A DNA stretch of 64,000 nt, taken from NCBI GenBank assembly GCA_022826925.1, contig JAJDTX010000164.1:62001-126000 (forward strand), read 5' to 3'. The notes below the pieces were generated by a model that saw only the letters and a list, made by a program, of their open reading frames with translations, ran no database searches and was not told where the DNA came from. The position numbers were made by a program, and so were the translations under genes. Positions 25,938 through 35,735 of this stretch are shown piece by piece. Position 1 is the first letter of the stretch. Every line of letters begins with the position of its first letter. This DNA is from Bryobacterales bacterium (GTDB lineage: Bacteria > Acidobacteriota > Terriglobia > Bryobacterales > UBA6623).

Positions 25938-26553
25938 CCACCCCCTTCTTCTCGGCCTCGCTGCGCAGATGGCGGTAGACCTCGCGGACTTGCTCCAGCG
26001 TCCTGGCTTCGCTGCCGCCCGTGTCGATCACGTAGTCAGCGTACTTGCGCTTCTCGTCCAGCGGCATCTGACGGCCGAGCCTGGCTTCGGCCTCGGCGCG
26101 AGTGGAGCCTTCGCGCCGCACGAAGCGATCGATCTGAGCCTCTCGCGGGCAGGCGGCCAAGACCAAGCGATCATAGCGGCGGTAGCTGCCGGTCTCGACC
26201 ATGATCGCCGCTTCCACCAAGGCGACCGCGTCCGGGTCGCGCTGCGCGGTCTGGCAGAAAAAGTCTTCCACGCGCTCGAAGACGCGCGGATGCACGATGG
26301 CGTTGAGGCGCTGCAATTCGTCCTTGCTGGCGAACACGACCTTGGCCAGCGCCTTGCGGTCGATCGTGCCGTCTGCCCGCAGCACCCGCTGGCCAAAGGC
26401 GGCGGTCACTTCGCCGAGCACGGCGGCGTCGTCCGCCAGAATCGCATGTCCGAGCCGGTCCGCTTGCAAGACGACGCAGCCGAGACGCTCGAACTCGCTG
26501 GCGGCGAAGCTCTTTCCACTAGCCAAGCCGCCCGTCAAGCCGACTCTCAGCAT
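25915..26553 (-). CDS. coaE: Dephospho-CoA kinase
   Basis: 212 residues. Walker A is GLASGKS (about residues 8-14). LQADRLGHAIL and HPRVFERVEDF are family motifs, and the lid region DRFVRREGSTRAEAEARLGRQ is typical. It phosphorylates the 3'-OH of dephospho-CoA, the last step of CoA synthesis. It lies 26 nt downstream of tRNA-Gln on the same strand and overlaps the protease gene. Confidence 0.95.
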   Translation of the reverse strand: MLRVGLTGGLASGKSFAASEFERLGCVVLQADRLGHAILADDAAVLGEVTAAFGQRVLRADGTIDRKALAKVVFASKDELQRLNAIVHPRVFERVEDFFCQTAQRDPDAVALVEAAIMVETGSYRRYDRLVLAACPREAQIDRFVRREGSTRAEAEARLGRQMPLDEKRKYADYVIDTGGSEARTLEQVREVYRHLRSEAEKKGVDGDVQSS

Positions 26554-26579
26554 TGGTGCGGCGAGGCAGCCCCAAGAAG

Positions 26580-26653
26580 TGGCTGGCCGGGGAGGATTCG
26601 AACCTCCACAACGGGCTCCAAAGGCACGTGTCCTACCGTTAGACGACCGGCCA
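26580..26653 (-). tRNA. tRNA-Gln (anticodon TTG)
   Basis: 74 nt with CCA encoded. Acceptor TGGCCGG pairs fully with CCGGCCA. The anticodon loop CTTTGGA gives TTG. The T-arm GGAGG/CCTCC encloses TTCGAAT. The anticodon stem CGTGC/GCCCG has one mismatch (T29-C41). A TAAGCT hexamer lies 15 nt upstream on the minus strand. Confidence 0.93.
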
Positions 26654-26727
26654 TCGGCTCGTTCGGTTAGCTTAGCACGCCGGGTTGCGGCCTGCCGCCC
26701 GACTCCGGCAGCCGCAAGGCCTATTCC

Positions 26728-28128
26728 CTACTGGTAGCCTTCTGTGCTGACAGGCAAGCCGCTGAGCAGAATCTCCTCGCCGGCCTGCAGGCCCGTTTCG
26801 ATCAAGGCCTCGGTGTCGCTGACATCCTCCACGCGAACTTCGCGGCGGAGAAACTGGCCGTCGCTGTGGACGTAAACGAAGTTCGACGCTTGCCCGTCCT
26901 CGCTCCTGAGCGCCTCGCGCGGCACCAGCACTCCCTTCGGGCGATTGGACGCCCGCACGTCGACGCTGGCCGACAAGTCCGGCAGGATGCGCTCATCATG
27001 ATCTTCGATCAGGATGCGCATCGGGATGTGCTTGATGAACGCGCCGGGCTTGCCGCGGCTATACCTCGAGCCGCCCGATGCCGAACTCGCCATCGCGCCC
27101 ATGTTCACGACCCGCCCGCGGAACTGCTCGCCCGGATACGCGTCAAGCTCGACCACCGCCTCGTCGCCGATGCGGATGGACTGCGCGTCCACCTGATTGA
27201 CCGACGCGCTGACAACCATCTGCGACACGTCGACGATGCGCATGAACAGCGCACCGGGATAGATTTGGTCGCCTTCCTTGGCCTGGGCGAACTGGCCGCT
27301 CTTGTTGAACAGCGACTCGCGCACGATCATGCCCGGGATCGGAGCCTTGACCTGGAGCCGCTCCAGGTCGCGCACGTGGCGTTCCACGTGGAGCTCCTCT
27401 TCTCGCACTATCAGCTCCTCGCCGCGAATGGTTGCGGCGTGGACAGTCTCTTTGATCCTGCCCTCATCTTCGAGCTGGCCCCAAGTAGCGCGGGCCTCCT
27501 CGGAAACGTTCTTCAGCACCTCGGCCTCGATCTCTGAACGCACCTCCGCGGTTCTCAGATCCAAGAGCGCTTTCTCGAACTCGGCCTTGGCGGTCACCCG
27601 CGCCTGGCGCTCGGTCTCCTTGAGGATCAGTACATCGGCGACCTGTTTCTTTAGGGTCGATTGCGCCCTGTTCACGACTGATTCGCGATCCTCGATGTGG
27701 TCCACAAGCCACCGCAGCTCAAACTCCGCGACCACGGCCCCCGCCTTTACGATGCTGCCGGCCGGCGCCAGACTCATCAACGTGAGATCGGCCCTGCCAG
27801 AATCGCGAGGGCCGCGCATCTGGGGCGCGCGAATCGCGCTGAAGTTCAGCGTTTCGACCGTTCCGCCGACGCGCAAGGACTTCAGCAGTTCCCCGCCGGT
27901 GGCCACGGCCAGGCGCGCCTGGGAGCCGGCACCCGAACCCGACAAGGAGTCCACGCCGCGATTGGCAAGGGCCCACATCGCCAGGGCGGTCACCAACGAT
28001 GCGACCAAGCACAAGCCCGCAATGAGCCCGACGCTGGGCTTGCGGGGCTGCCCTGGGGGGCTGGGAGGTGCGACCGGCTCTGGGCGTGGCTCGATTTCAG
28101 GCGCTTGCGGCAGCGGGTTGGTAGACAT
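26728..28128 (-). CDS. HlyD-family efflux adaptor with Pro-rich cytoplasmic tail
   Basis: 466 residues. A Pro-rich N-terminal tail (about 1-32) precedes one membrane helix (33-53). It then follows adaptor order: lipoyl half with APAGSIVKAGAVVAEFE, a long charged coiled coil (about 135-250), the second lipoyl half at KAPIPGMIVRES, and a beta-barrel with VELDAYPGEQFRGRV. The C-terminal domain ends GLQAGEEILLSGLP. No transporter or TolC gene is adjacent, so the partner must be encoded elsewhere. A TATAAT on the minus strand lies about 50 nt upstream. Confidence 0.87.
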   Translation of the reverse strand: MSTNPLPQAPEIEPRPEPVAPPSPPGQPRKPSVGLIAGLCLVASLVTALAMWALANRGVDSLSGSGAGSQARLAVATGGELLKSLRVGGTVETLNFSAIRAPQMRGPRDSGRADLTLMSLAPAGSIVKAGAVVAEFELRWLVDHIEDRESVVNRAQSTLKKQVADVLILKETERQARVTAKAEFEKALLDLRTAEVRSEIEAEVLKNVSEEARATWGQLEDEGRIKETVHAATIRGEELIVREEELHVERHVRDLERLQVKAPIPGMIVRESLFNKSGQFAQAKEGDQIYPGALFMRIVDVSQMVVSASVNQVDAQSIRIGDEAVVELDAYPGEQFRGRVVNMGAMASSASGGSRYSRGKPGAFIKHIPMRILIEDHDERILPDLSASVDVRASNRPKGVLVPREALRSEDGQASNFVYVHSDGQFLRREVRVEDVSDTEALIETGLQAGEEILLSGLPVSTEGYQ

Positions 28129-28178
28129 GATGACTCGTGCACCGCGGCTGAGCCGACGGCGCGCTATCAGGCACGTTG

Positions 28179-28184
28179 ATTATA
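28179..28184 (-). promoter_or_regulatory. -10 hexamer TATAAT of HlyD gene
   Basis: Perfect TATAAT on the minus strand, 50 nt before the ATG at 28128. No convincing -35 is visible. Confidence 0.45.
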
Positions 28185-28279
28185 CGCCCTGCGGCGGCTT
28201 GACGCGACCGCAAGACATATTTGGCCTCGAACGGCATCATTTTCGCGGCAAGCGGGCGGGATTTCGGCTTCGGCGGCAC

Positions 28280-29233
28280 TCAGGCGCGCTCACGGCTGTC
28301 AAAGGACAGTCGGTCGGCCTCGATCGCGTCCCGGTTGAGCAGCACGATGTGCTGGTTCGCCGGCTCGCGCGTCACCGGGTCGCGGTCCAGGCCCAAGCGC
28401 TTCATCGTGTAGTACAGGAAGGCGCGGCGCACGCGCAGCGTGACCCTTCCGTCCTGCATGCCGTAGTCGAGCGCGATCACCTCTTGCTGGGACTCGGACA
28501 GCCCTGGGTGGGGGCCGATATCCAAGGCCACGTGCTCGTGCCAGTCGCGGTCCGTGTCCGGATCGTTGCCGGGCCGCCGCGTGGCCCGCGTGTCGATGAC
28601 CCGCGCCAGCAGGAAATCCTTGTACAGGCGATCCCTGTCGCAGAACGCGCGGATGTGCCAGCGGAAGCCATCGAAACCGATCGCATGCGGCGCGATCCAA
28701 CGCCACTCCGGCGTCGGCGCGCTCAGGGACTGGTACCTGATCTCGAGTGCCACCTCGTCGCGCAAAGCCTCCAAGACGGTCTGCAGTATGGCCGGATCGA
28801 CGACGCGCGTCGGGGCGGGTGCCGCGTCGAACACGGGGTATTCCATGGCCCACGACTCTTGCTTGGTCACGATGCCGTCGGAAAGCGCGCGCAGCTGATT
28901 CAAGTAGGTGGCAGCGTCAAGTTTGAGGAACAGCGGCTTGAAGCTGTCGCTGCGCAGGTAGCTCCTGGCGCTCTTGTCGTAGACCATGTTGTCCGGCGCC
29001 AGTTTCAGGTACCGGTTCAGATCGGTTGAGGCTTGGTTGACCGAGACCCCGAAGATCTTCATCAGGTCGCCTCGGTTCATCCTGCCTTCGAAAAAGAGCC
29101 GAAACTCAATGAACTCCAGCCGCTTCTCGACGCCCCATCGCAAGTTGGACTCTCTATTCGAACTGCGCACTTCGTTTCTCCCGTGTTCTATCTGCCGCCG
29201 TTCGCTCGCGCTATCCCTCGTCGCGCTTGTCAT
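28280..29233 (-). CDS. WYL-domain transcriptional regulator (BrxR/CapW-like)
   Basis: 317 residues. The N-terminal winged-helix part (about 33-85, RLEFIEFRLFFEGRMNRGDL then FGVSVNQASTDLNRYL) matches the opening of BrxR/CapW-type repressors. The WYL domain (about 140-235) has the altered signature FRWHIRAFC, and a WCX C-terminal region follows. Such regulators usually sit beside CRISPR, BREX or CBASS genes and repress them, sensing nucleic acid or nucleotide ligands. No defence operon is adjacent here; neighbours are a HlyD gene and a divergent PSD1 gene. A palindrome just upstream of its -10 is a candidate operator. Confidence 0.88.
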   Translation of the reverse strand: MTSATRDSASERRQIEHGRNEVRSSNRESNLRWGVEKRLEFIEFRLFFEGRMNRGDLMKIFGVSVNQASTDLNRYLKLAPDNMVYDKSARSYLRSDSFKPLFLKLDAATYLNQLRALSDGIVTKQESWAMEYPVFDAAPAPTRVVDPAILQTVLEALRDEVALEIRYQSLSAPTPEWRWIAPHAIGFDGFRWHIRAFCDRDRLYKDFLLARVIDTRATRRPGNDPDTDRDWHEHVALDIGPHPGLSESQQEVIALDYGMQDGRVTLRVRRAFLYYTMKRLGLDRDPVTREPANQHIVLLNRDAIEADRLSFDSRERA

Positions 29234-29290
29234 TCAGCGCCCGAAGCCACAATGCCGCGCCTAGGGGCCCGGCTTGCAAACCACGCATCT

Positions 29291-29311
29291 ATTGTAAGGG
29301 TCTTGTAAGAC
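29291..29311 (-). promoter_or_regulatory. WYL gene promoter with palindromic operator candidate
   Basis: On the minus strand the -10 is TACAAT (29291-29296). Three nt upstream is the palindrome GTCTT-AC-AAGAC (29300-29311), lying in the spacer/-35 position. A repressor bound there would block RNA polymerase, which fits autoregulation by the WYL protein. Confidence 0.4.
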
Positions 29312-29456
29312 TTGTCATCCAGAACCTACGGGTCCATCGCGCAAGCACTCCCCCGGACCGTTTGGCTGTCGCCGAGACTCTCGTTCTTGCTTGATCGTCG
29401 CCCGGATCGACGCACCGCCGAGGTCGCCAGGAGAGTCAGTTTCGGCCCTCCGCTGG

Positions 29457-29462
29457 TACAAT
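29457..29462 (+). promoter_or_regulatory. -10 hexamer TACAAT of PSD1 gene
   Basis: TACAAT ends 6 nt before GTG 29469 and supports that start, which gives a clean signal peptide. Confidence 0.45.
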
Positions 29463-29468
29463 CGCTGT

Positions 29469-32400
29469 GTGGGCCGGGCAGTAACCTACCTGTTGCTCGC
29501 TGGCTTGGCCGCGGCCGCTAGCAGCGCGGCGACACTGCCCTCCGAACGCGTTGACTACAACGACGACGTGCGTCCGATCCTGTCGGATCGCTGCTACAGC
29601 TGCCACGGTCCGGACCAGGGCCAGCGCCAAGCGGGGCTGCGCCTGGACCGCGAGTCCGGCGCGTTCGGCGCGGCTGCCAGCGGCGCCATGCCAATCGTGC
29701 CGGGCGAGCCCGCCGAAAGTGGTGTGCTCCAACGGGTCACCAGTTCGGATCTAGCCCGGCGGATGCCGCCCGCGTACATGGGCCACGATCCGCTCAGCGA
29801 TAGCGAGATCGAGACCCTGCGGCGCTGGATCGAGCAAGGAGCCCAGTGGGAAAGCCACTGGGCGTTCAGCCCGCCCGAGCGCCCGGACCTGCCGCAGCCC
29901 GCCAGGGACGGGCTGCACCCCATCGACGCGCTCGTCGCCGACAGGCTGGCCCAAGAAGGACTCGCCCCGGCCGCGCCGGCGGACCGGCGCACGCTCGCCC
30001 GCCGGGCGGCACTGGATCTGACAGGCCTGCCGCCGGCTCCGGACATGGTGCAAGAGTTCGCGGCAGATCCGGGGACAGCCGCTTACGAGAGGCTGCTGGA
30101 CCGCCTGCTCGCATCGGCCAGCTACGGCGAGCACCTGGCGGGCATGTGGCTGGACGCCGCTCGCTATGCCGATACGAACGGCTACCAGACCGATGGCACG
30201 CGCTCGATGTGGCGCTGGCGCGACTGGGTGATCGACGCCTTCAATCGCAACGTGCCTTTCGACCAGTTCACGCTCGAGCAACTGGCCGGCGACATGCTTC
30301 CGGACGCCTCCCGGGCGCAGATCGTCGCAACCGGGTTCAACCGCAACCACCGCACGACCGCGGAGGGCGGCTCTGTCAACGAGGAGTTCCGCGTGGAGTA
30401 CGTGGCCGACCGGGCCGAGACCACGGCCACGGTCTGGCTGGGCCTGACGCTGGCTTGCGCACGCTGCCACGATCACAAGTTCGACCCGCTGTCGCAGCGG
30501 GAGTACTACCAGTTCTTCGCCTACTTCAACAACATCCAGGAAAAGGGCATGGTCTGGAACTTCGGCAACGAAGATCCCTTGCTGCACGCCCCGACGCCGG
30601 AACAGGAAGCGCGGCTGGCCACCTTGGCGGCCGAGCTGGCCGACGCCCGGGAGCGCTGGGATCCGCTAGAGCCGCAGATCGCCCGCGAGCAAGCGGCATG
30701 GGAGGCTCGCCTGGCCGACGCCCCGGACCTGAACTGGGCCCCCACCCGGGGCCTGCGGGTGCACGCGCCTTTCGACGGCCGATTCGGCACTGCCAGCTTC
30801 GAGGGGGGCTCGATTGACGGAAGCACTGCCCCGGAGCGGGTGGAGACTGAGTTCGCCGATGGACAGTCGGGCACGGCGGCGGTGTTCGACGGCGAGCGCT
30901 ATGCGGACCTGGGCAAAGTCGGCATCTTCAACTACATGGATCCCCTCACGGTCTCGGCTTGGATCCGGCCCGAGACCGGCGACGACGGTTCGATCGTCGC
31001 CTCCATGGAGGAGAACCCGATCGGCAACGGCTGGGGTCTCTTCGTGCGCGGCGGCAAGCTCTGGTGGCACATGTCGCAGCGCTGGAGCGACCTGAGCATG
31101 CGCTTGGCGAGCCAGCGTCCCATCGAGCCCGGTCGCTGGCAGCACGTGCTGCTGACCTACGACGGCAAGCGCAAGGCCAAGGGCGTCCGCATGTACATCG
31201 ACGGCCGTGAGCAGGAGTTCGAGGTCCTGTTCAACAACCTCGACTGGCCCTCGCAAAGCAACGCGAGCCTCAAGGTAGGCGGCGGCGGCGGCCTCGACAA
31301 CCGCTTCTCCGGACGGATCGACGAGGTGCGCGTGTACGGCCGAGCCCTCGCTCCGGCGGAGGCCAGGGCACTGGCTTCGACCGCGCCGCTGGGCGTCCTG
31401 GCAGCGATCCGGCCCGGCGACCGCACCCCGGCACAGCGGGACAAGCTGCGCAGCGCGTTTCTCGACTTGGCCGCATCGACAAGCATCCGCAAGGCAAGCC
31501 TGGCCGAGGCCGAGGCGCAACGGCGATACGACGCCTTCCTCGACACCGTTCCCACCGTGATGGTGATGAAGGAGGGGCCGTCGCGCCAGGCTTACGTGCT
31601 CGAGCGCGGCCGCTACGACCTGCACGGAGATCCGGTCGAGGCCTCCATTCCCGAAGCCCTGCTCGCTGCGACCGCCCCCAGCATCGCGAACCGGCTCGAG
31701 CTGGCGCGCTGGATCGTCAGCCGGTCCAACCCGCTGACGGCGCGCGTGATCGTCAACCGCTTCTGGCAGATGCTGTTCGGGGTCGGCCTGGTCAAGACCG
31801 TCGACGACTTCGGCTCCCAAGGCGAGGTGCCGTCGAATCAAGCGCTGCTCGATTGGCTGGCGGTCGAATTCATGGAGTCGGGCTGGGACGTCAAGCGGCT
31901 GCTGAAGACAATCATGCTCAGCGCGACCTACCGGCAGTCCTCGCACGTGGGCGCGGAACTGATCGAGCGCGACCCCGAGAATCGACTGCTGGCTCGCGGA
32001 CCCCGGTTCCGCTTGGCAGCGGCGACGATCCGCGACCAAGCGCTCGCGGCCGCGGGGCTGCTGCAGCAAGACATCGGCGGGCCGTCGGTGCGCCCCTACC
32101 AGCCGCCCGGACTGTGGGAGGAAGTCTCCGGCAACGCCTACCAACCCGGCGAAGGCTCAGAGCTCTACCGGCGCAGCCTGTACACCTATTGGAAGCGCAC
32201 GGTGGCGCCCCCGTCGATGATGAACTTCGACGCGTCCGACCGGGAGGTCTGCACGGTCCACGTCAAGCGCACCAACACGCCTCTGCAAGCGCTCAACCTC
32301 ATGAACGACGCCACGTTCGTGGAAGCGGCGCGACACCTCGCGGACACGGCATTGCGCGGCGAGGCCCGCAGCCCGGCGGCGCGCATCGACCAGATGTACC

Positions 32401-32624
32401 TGAAGGTGCTCGGCCGGTTGCCGGGAGAGGACGAGCGGGATATCCTTGAAGACCTGTACCGCGCCTACGCGGATCGGTTCCAGTCGGATCGAGACGCGGC
32501 CGAAGCGTATCTCGCGGTGGGCGACTCGCCGTGGGATCCGCGCTCCGACCCGCGGGAGCTGGCCGCCTACGCCGGGGTAGCCAGCCTCGTGCTGAATCTG
32601 GACGAAGCGGTGACGAAGCAATGA
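29469..32624 (+). CDS. PSD1 protein: cytochrome c-like, DUF1549, LamG, DUF1553
   Basis: 1051 residues from GTG 29469; the frame is open from 29391, but the signal peptide [20 protein letters not shown] begins here. Domain order: a planctomycete-type cytochrome c segment with CYSCH (residues 42-46); DUF1549 (about 130-350) with a second [11 protein letters not shown]; a LamG/concanavalin-like domain (about 445-620); DUF1553 (about 690-1000). PSD1 proteins pair with DUF1501 proteins and are thought to process polysaccharides or carry electrons outside the cytoplasm; the reaction is unknown. It overlaps the DUF1501 gene by 4 nt (ATGA), so the two are translationally coupled. Confidence 0.93.
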   Translation: MGRAVTYLLLAGLAAAASSAATLPSERVDYNDDVRPILSDRCYSCHGPDQGQRQAGLRLDRESGAFGAAASGAMPIVPGEPAESGVLQRVTSSDLARRMPPAYMGHDPLSDSEIETLRRWIEQGAQWESHWAFSPPERPDLPQPARDGLHPIDALVADRLAQEGLAPAAPADRRTLARRAALDLTGLPPAPDMVQEFAADPGTAAYERLLDRLLASASYGEHLAGMWLDAARYADTNGYQTDGTRSMWRWRDWVIDAFNRNVPFDQFTLEQLAGDMLPDASRAQIVATGFNRNHRTTAEGGSVNEEFRVEYVADRAETTATVWLGLTLACARCHDHKFDPLSQREYYQFFAYFNNIQEKGMVWNFGNEDPLLHAPTPEQEARLATLAAELADARERWDPLEPQIAREQAAWEARLADAPDLNWAPTRGLRVHAPFDGRFGTASFEGGSIDGSTAPERVETEFADGQSGTAAVFDGERYADLGKVGIFNYMDPLTVSAWIRPETGDDGSIVASMEENPIGNGWGLFVRGGKLWWHMSQRWSDLSMRLASQRPIEPGRWQHVLLTYDGKRKAKGVRMYIDGREQEFEVLFNNLDWPSQSNASLKVGGGGGLDNRFSGRIDEVRVYGRALAPAEARALASTAPLGVLAAIRPGDRTPAQRDKLRSAFLDLAASTSIRKASLAEAEAQRRYDAFLDTVPTVMVMKEGPSRQAYVLERGRYDLHGDPVEASIPEALLAATAPSIANRLELARWIVSRSNPLTARVIVNRFWQMLFGVGLVKTVDDFGSQGEVPSNQALLDWLAVEFMESGWDVKRLLKTIMLSATYRQSSHVGAELIERDPENRLLARGPRFRLAAATIRDQALAAAGLLQQDIGGPSVRPYQPPGLWEEVSGNAYQPGEGSELYRRSLYTYWKRTVAPPSMMNFDASDREVCTVHVKRTNTPLQALNLMNDATFVEAARHLADTALRGEARSPAARIDQMYLKVLGRLPGEDERDILEDLYRAYADRFQSDRDAAEAYLAVGDSPWDPRSDPRELAAYAGVASLVLNLDEAVTKQ

Positions 32625-34072
32625 CGCCGGAAACCCACGCCCCGGAGACCGACACCCGGAGACACTTCTTCGGCAAGGCGGCCAGCGGAGTCGGAGCCAT
32701 CGCCCTGGCCCACCTGCTGGGCCGCGACCTGAACGCATCCGATGCGGCCAAGCCCGCCATCGGCGGCTTGGACGGCCTGCCGCACTACGCGCCCAAGGCC
32801 AAGCGCGTGATCTGGCTGTTCCAGTCCGGCGGTCCCTCGCAGCTCGAAACGTTCGACCCCAAGCCAGGCTTGGCCAAGCTGCGCGGGCAGGACCTGCCGG
32901 AGTCGATCCGGAAGGGCCAGCGGCTGACCACGATGACCTCCGGCCAGAGCAGCTTTCCGCTGGTCGAATCCGCGTTCGGCTTCCAGCAACACGGCGAATC
33001 GGGCGCTTGGATCAGCGACTTGCTGCCGCACACGGCCAAGATCGCCGACGACATCAGCATCGTGCGCTCGATGCATACCGATGCCATCAACCACGATCCC
33101 GCCGTCACGTTTTTGCAGACCGGGGCGCAGATCGCGGGCCGTCCCAGCATGGGCGCCTGGCTGAGCTACGGGCTCGGCAGCGAGTCCAGCGACCTGCCCG
33201 CCTTCGTCGTGATGATCACGCAGGGCACGGGCGGCCAGCCGCTCTACGACCGGCTGTGGGGATCGGGCTTCCTGCCGACGCGCTACCAAGGGGTCAAGTT
33301 CCGCTCGGTGGGCGACCCGGTCTTGTACCTGTCCGACCCGGCGGGCATCTCGCGCGACCAGCGGCGCACGTTCCTCGACGCGCTTGCCAAGCTCAACCGC
33401 AAGCAGTTCGAAGAGTACGGAGACCCCGAAATCGTCACGCGCATCGCGCAGTACGAAATGGCGTTCAAGATGCAGCGCTCGGTTCCGGAACTGACCGATC
33501 TGGCCGGCGAGCCCGAGCGCGTGTTCGACCTCTACGGAGAAGACGCCCGCCGCCCCGGCACGTATGCCTACAACTGCCTGCTGGCGCGCCGGCTGGCCGA
33601 GCGCGGCGTGCGCTTCATCCAGCTCTACCACCGGGGCTGGGACCAGCACGGCTCGCTCAAGCAGGGCATCCAGCGCCAGACCAAGACCACCGACCAAGCC
33701 TCGGCGGCCCTGGTGATGGATCTCAAGCAGCGCGGCCTGCTCGATGACACGCTCGTGGTCTGGGGCGGCGAGTTCGGGCGGACCGTCTACTGTCAGGGCA
33801 CGCTGACCGAGTCCGAGTACGGCCGCGACCACCATCCGCGCTGCTTCTCGATCTGGATGGCCGGCGGCGGCGTCCAGCCCGGCCAGACCTACGGCGCTAC
33901 TGACGAGTTCAGCTACAACATCACCGAGAACCCCGTCTCCGTGCATGACCTGCACGCCACGATGCTGCACCTGCTAGGGGTCGACCACACCAAGCTGACG
34001 TTCAAGTTCCAAGGGCGGAGATTCCGGCTCACCGACGTCCACGGCAACGCCGTCAAGCCATTGCTGGCCTGA
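32621..34072 (+). CDS. DUF1501 family protein, partner of PSD1
   Basis: 483 residues from the ATG overlapping the PSD1 stop. The Tat-like signal is [22 protein letters not shown]1501 motifs include [31 protein letters not shown] and the ending [16 protein letters not shown]. These belong to the alkaline-phosphatase/sulfatase-like superfamily but no reaction is established. It forms a two-gene operon with PSD1. The solitary paralogue at 2727-4193 shares the same plan. Confidence 0.93.
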   Translation: MTPETHAPETDTRRHFFGKAASGVGAIALAHLLGRDLNASDAAKPAIGGLDGLPHYAPKAKRVIWLFQSGGPSQLETFDPKPGLAKLRGQDLPESIRKGQRLTTMTSGQSSFPLVESAFGFQQHGESGAWISDLLPHTAKIADDISIVRSMHTDAINHDPAVTFLQTGAQIAGRPSMGAWLSYGLGSESSDLPAFVVMITQGTGGQPLYDRLWGSGFLPTRYQGVKFRSVGDPVLYLSDPAGISRDQRRTFLDALAKLNRKQFEEYGDPEIVTRIAQYEMAFKMQRSVPELTDLAGEPERVFDLYGEDARRPGTYAYNCLLARRLAERGVRFIQLYHRGWDQHGSLKQGIQRQTKTTDQASAALVMDLKQRGLLDDTLVVWGGEFGRTVYCQGTLTESEYGRDHHPRCFSIWMAGGGVQPGQTYGATDEFSYNITENPVSVHDLHATMLHLLGVDHTKLTFKFQGRRFRLTDVHGNAVKPLLA

Positions 34073-34094
34073 TTCGACGCCGGCAGCGGCTGCC

Positions 34095-34862
34095 TCAGAG
34101 AGCCTGCGGATCGAACTCGCAGAAGTCGCGCCGCAGCGCCTCGACGTACCCGTATGCCGTGTGGTCGAAGTGTAGCGGGGTGATAGATAGCAGGCCCTGA
34201 TGCACCGCAGCGTAGTCGCTGCCATCCGAGGCGGCTTCGACGGGCACCTCTTCGTGCATCCAGTAGTACTTCCGGTCGTGCGGATCGCGGGCCTCGATCA
34301 TCAGATTGCGCGAGATCTTGCGGCACTGGTGGGTCACGGCCACTCCGGAAGCCTCGCCGGCGGGCACGTTCACGTTCAGCGCGATACCCTTCGGCAACCC
34401 CTCCGCGAGCACCCTCTTGGACAGGGCCGCGGCGATGCGGGCCGACGGACCGAAGTCTATGGAAGATCGCTGGTTTACCGAAACGGCCATGGCGGGGATG
34501 CCGTATTTCGAGCCCTCGGCGGCTGCGGCGACTGTGCCGGAATAGTAGATGTTCTCGCCGAGGTTGGGGCCGGCGTTGATGCCGGCGACGACCAAGGCCG
34601 GCGTCTCCTCGACCAGCAGCGTGAGCGCCATCATCACGCTGTCGGCCGGTGTGCCGTCCACGCCGAAGCGGCCCTCGCCCTTGCGCTCGTAGCGCAGGGG
34701 GCGGCGCAGCGTGATGCGCCGACTGGCAGCGCTCTGCTCCATCAGTGGCGCGACTGTGCGGATCCGTCCGAGCGGTGCCAGGGCGCTTTCCAATGCGAGG
34801 ATCCCTGGCGCGTCGATCCCGTCATCGTTGGTGACCAAGATGAGCGGATCGGAGGCGGTCAT
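34095..34862 (-). CDS. surE: 5'/3'-nucleotidase SurE
   Basis: 255 residues. N-terminal LVTNDDGIDAPGI holds the metal-binding Asp-Asp pair. NAGPNLGENIYYSGTVAAA provides Asn and the active-site loop. Length is typical. It dephosphorylates nucleoside monophosphates and helps stationary-phase survival. A TACGCT hexamer lies 8 nt before the ATG. It is convergent with the DUF1501 gene. Confidence 0.95.
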   Translation of the reverse strand: MTASDPLILVTNDDGIDAPGILALESALAPLGRIRTVAPLMEQSAASRRITLRRPLRYERKGEGRFGVDGTPADSVMMALTLLVEETPALVVAGINAGPNLGENIYYSGTVAAAAEGSKYGIPAMAVSVNQRSSIDFGPSARIAAALSKRVLAEGLPKGIALNVNVPAGEASGVAVTHQCRKISRNLMIEARDPHDRKYYWMHEEVPVEAASDGSDYAAVHQGLLSITPLHFDHTAYGYVEALRRDFCEFDPQAL

Positions 34863-35261
34863 GCTCTCCCAGCGTAGCCAATCGCCGCCGAAGGAACCTG
34901 AAGCCTGTCCACAGTGAAGCCAGTCTTGGCCTCAGGCTCTGCGAGCGGGGACTTGGTGTTGGATTAACCCGGACCGTCAGCAACAGCTATACGCAAACCC
35001 GGTGCAGGACGTCGTCGCCCGGAATGGGGGGCTAGCTCGAAAGCTTCCAGAGCGCCACCTTTGCCTACCGGCCATCCGAGCCCAGTTGCACATCGGTTCT
35101 GCTGACCGCTCTACCTCAACTGTTGCGCGGCTGGCGGGGAGCCTAACTGCATCATCAATCCCAACGGCACATCCCCGAAACTGCAACCATAGCTCGCCCC
35201 GTCTCATATCAGCCAGCCAATCTAGGGCCTCTTAAAATGTAATCTCGGGCTGGAGAGAGCC
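34863..35261. other. 399-nt gap upstream of hicB
   Basis: No gene is supported. The right end has the hicB promoter region: TAAAAT at 35233-35238 and a GGAGAG Shine-Dalgarno at 35252-35257. The rest holds nothing recognised. Confidence 0.5.
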
Positions 35262-35465
35262 ATGAAGCTGAAGGTTGTCATTCGCGAGGCAGAAGAAGGC
35301 GGTTTTTGGGCAGAAGTGCCAGCCATTCCTGGATGTGCCGCGCAGGGAGACACCTTCGAAGATCTGCTCAGCAACATCTATGAGGCGGTCGAAGGTTGTA
35401 TGTCGATCGAGAATCAGGAGATCCCTCTGTCCGGCACGGACCGATTAATTGAGATCGCGGTGTGA
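35262..35465 (+). CDS. hicB: HicB-family antitoxin
   Basis: 67 residues, the short HicB type. The fold-defining pattern EEGGFWAEVPAIPGCAAQGDTFEDLL (a partial RNase H fold) is intact, through NIYEAVEG. HicB binds and blocks the HicA mRNA interferase. The Shine-Dalgarno GGAGAG is 4 nt before the ATG. Its stop overlaps the GTG of hicA by 4 nt. The antitoxin is intact although the toxin is broken. Confidence 0.88.
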   Translation: MKLKVVIREAEEGGFWAEVPAIPGCAAQGDTFEDLLSNIYEAVEGCMSIENQEIPLSGTDRLIEIAV

Positions 35466-35660
35466 AGACCGTCACTGGCAAAGAGTTCTGCCGGATTCTC
35501 CAGTCGCTTGGCTGGCGGTTGCGGCGGATCTAGGGCAGCCATCACCTCTACTCAGCGGCAGGCATCTCGGCCTGCATCTCAGTGCCGGTCCACGGAGACG
35601 CCGATCTCAAGCGCCGCCTCTGGATCAGCGGTGCAGCATCGTCAAGGACACTGGCGGGGC
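35462..35660 (+). pseudogene. hicA: HicA mRNA interferase toxin, inactivated
   Basis: Translation from GTG 35462 gives KTVTGKEFCRILQSLGWRL, a clear HicA N-terminus. TAG at 35531-35533 then stops it after 23 residues. The same frame continues GSHHLYSAAGISACISVPVHG, which contains the catalytic-histidine motif GSHH and the HicA core. Beyond about 35610 the match fades in this frame, suggesting a second lesion. The toxin is therefore almost certainly inactive, while its antitoxin gene is kept. The downstream limit is approximate. Confidence 0.8.
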
Positions 35661-35735
35661 GTACAGCGGAGGTTTATTGGTGCGACGGGCTAAGGACAGA
35701 TCGCACGCTCGGGCGGGTGCTAGTCTGAGGAGGAA

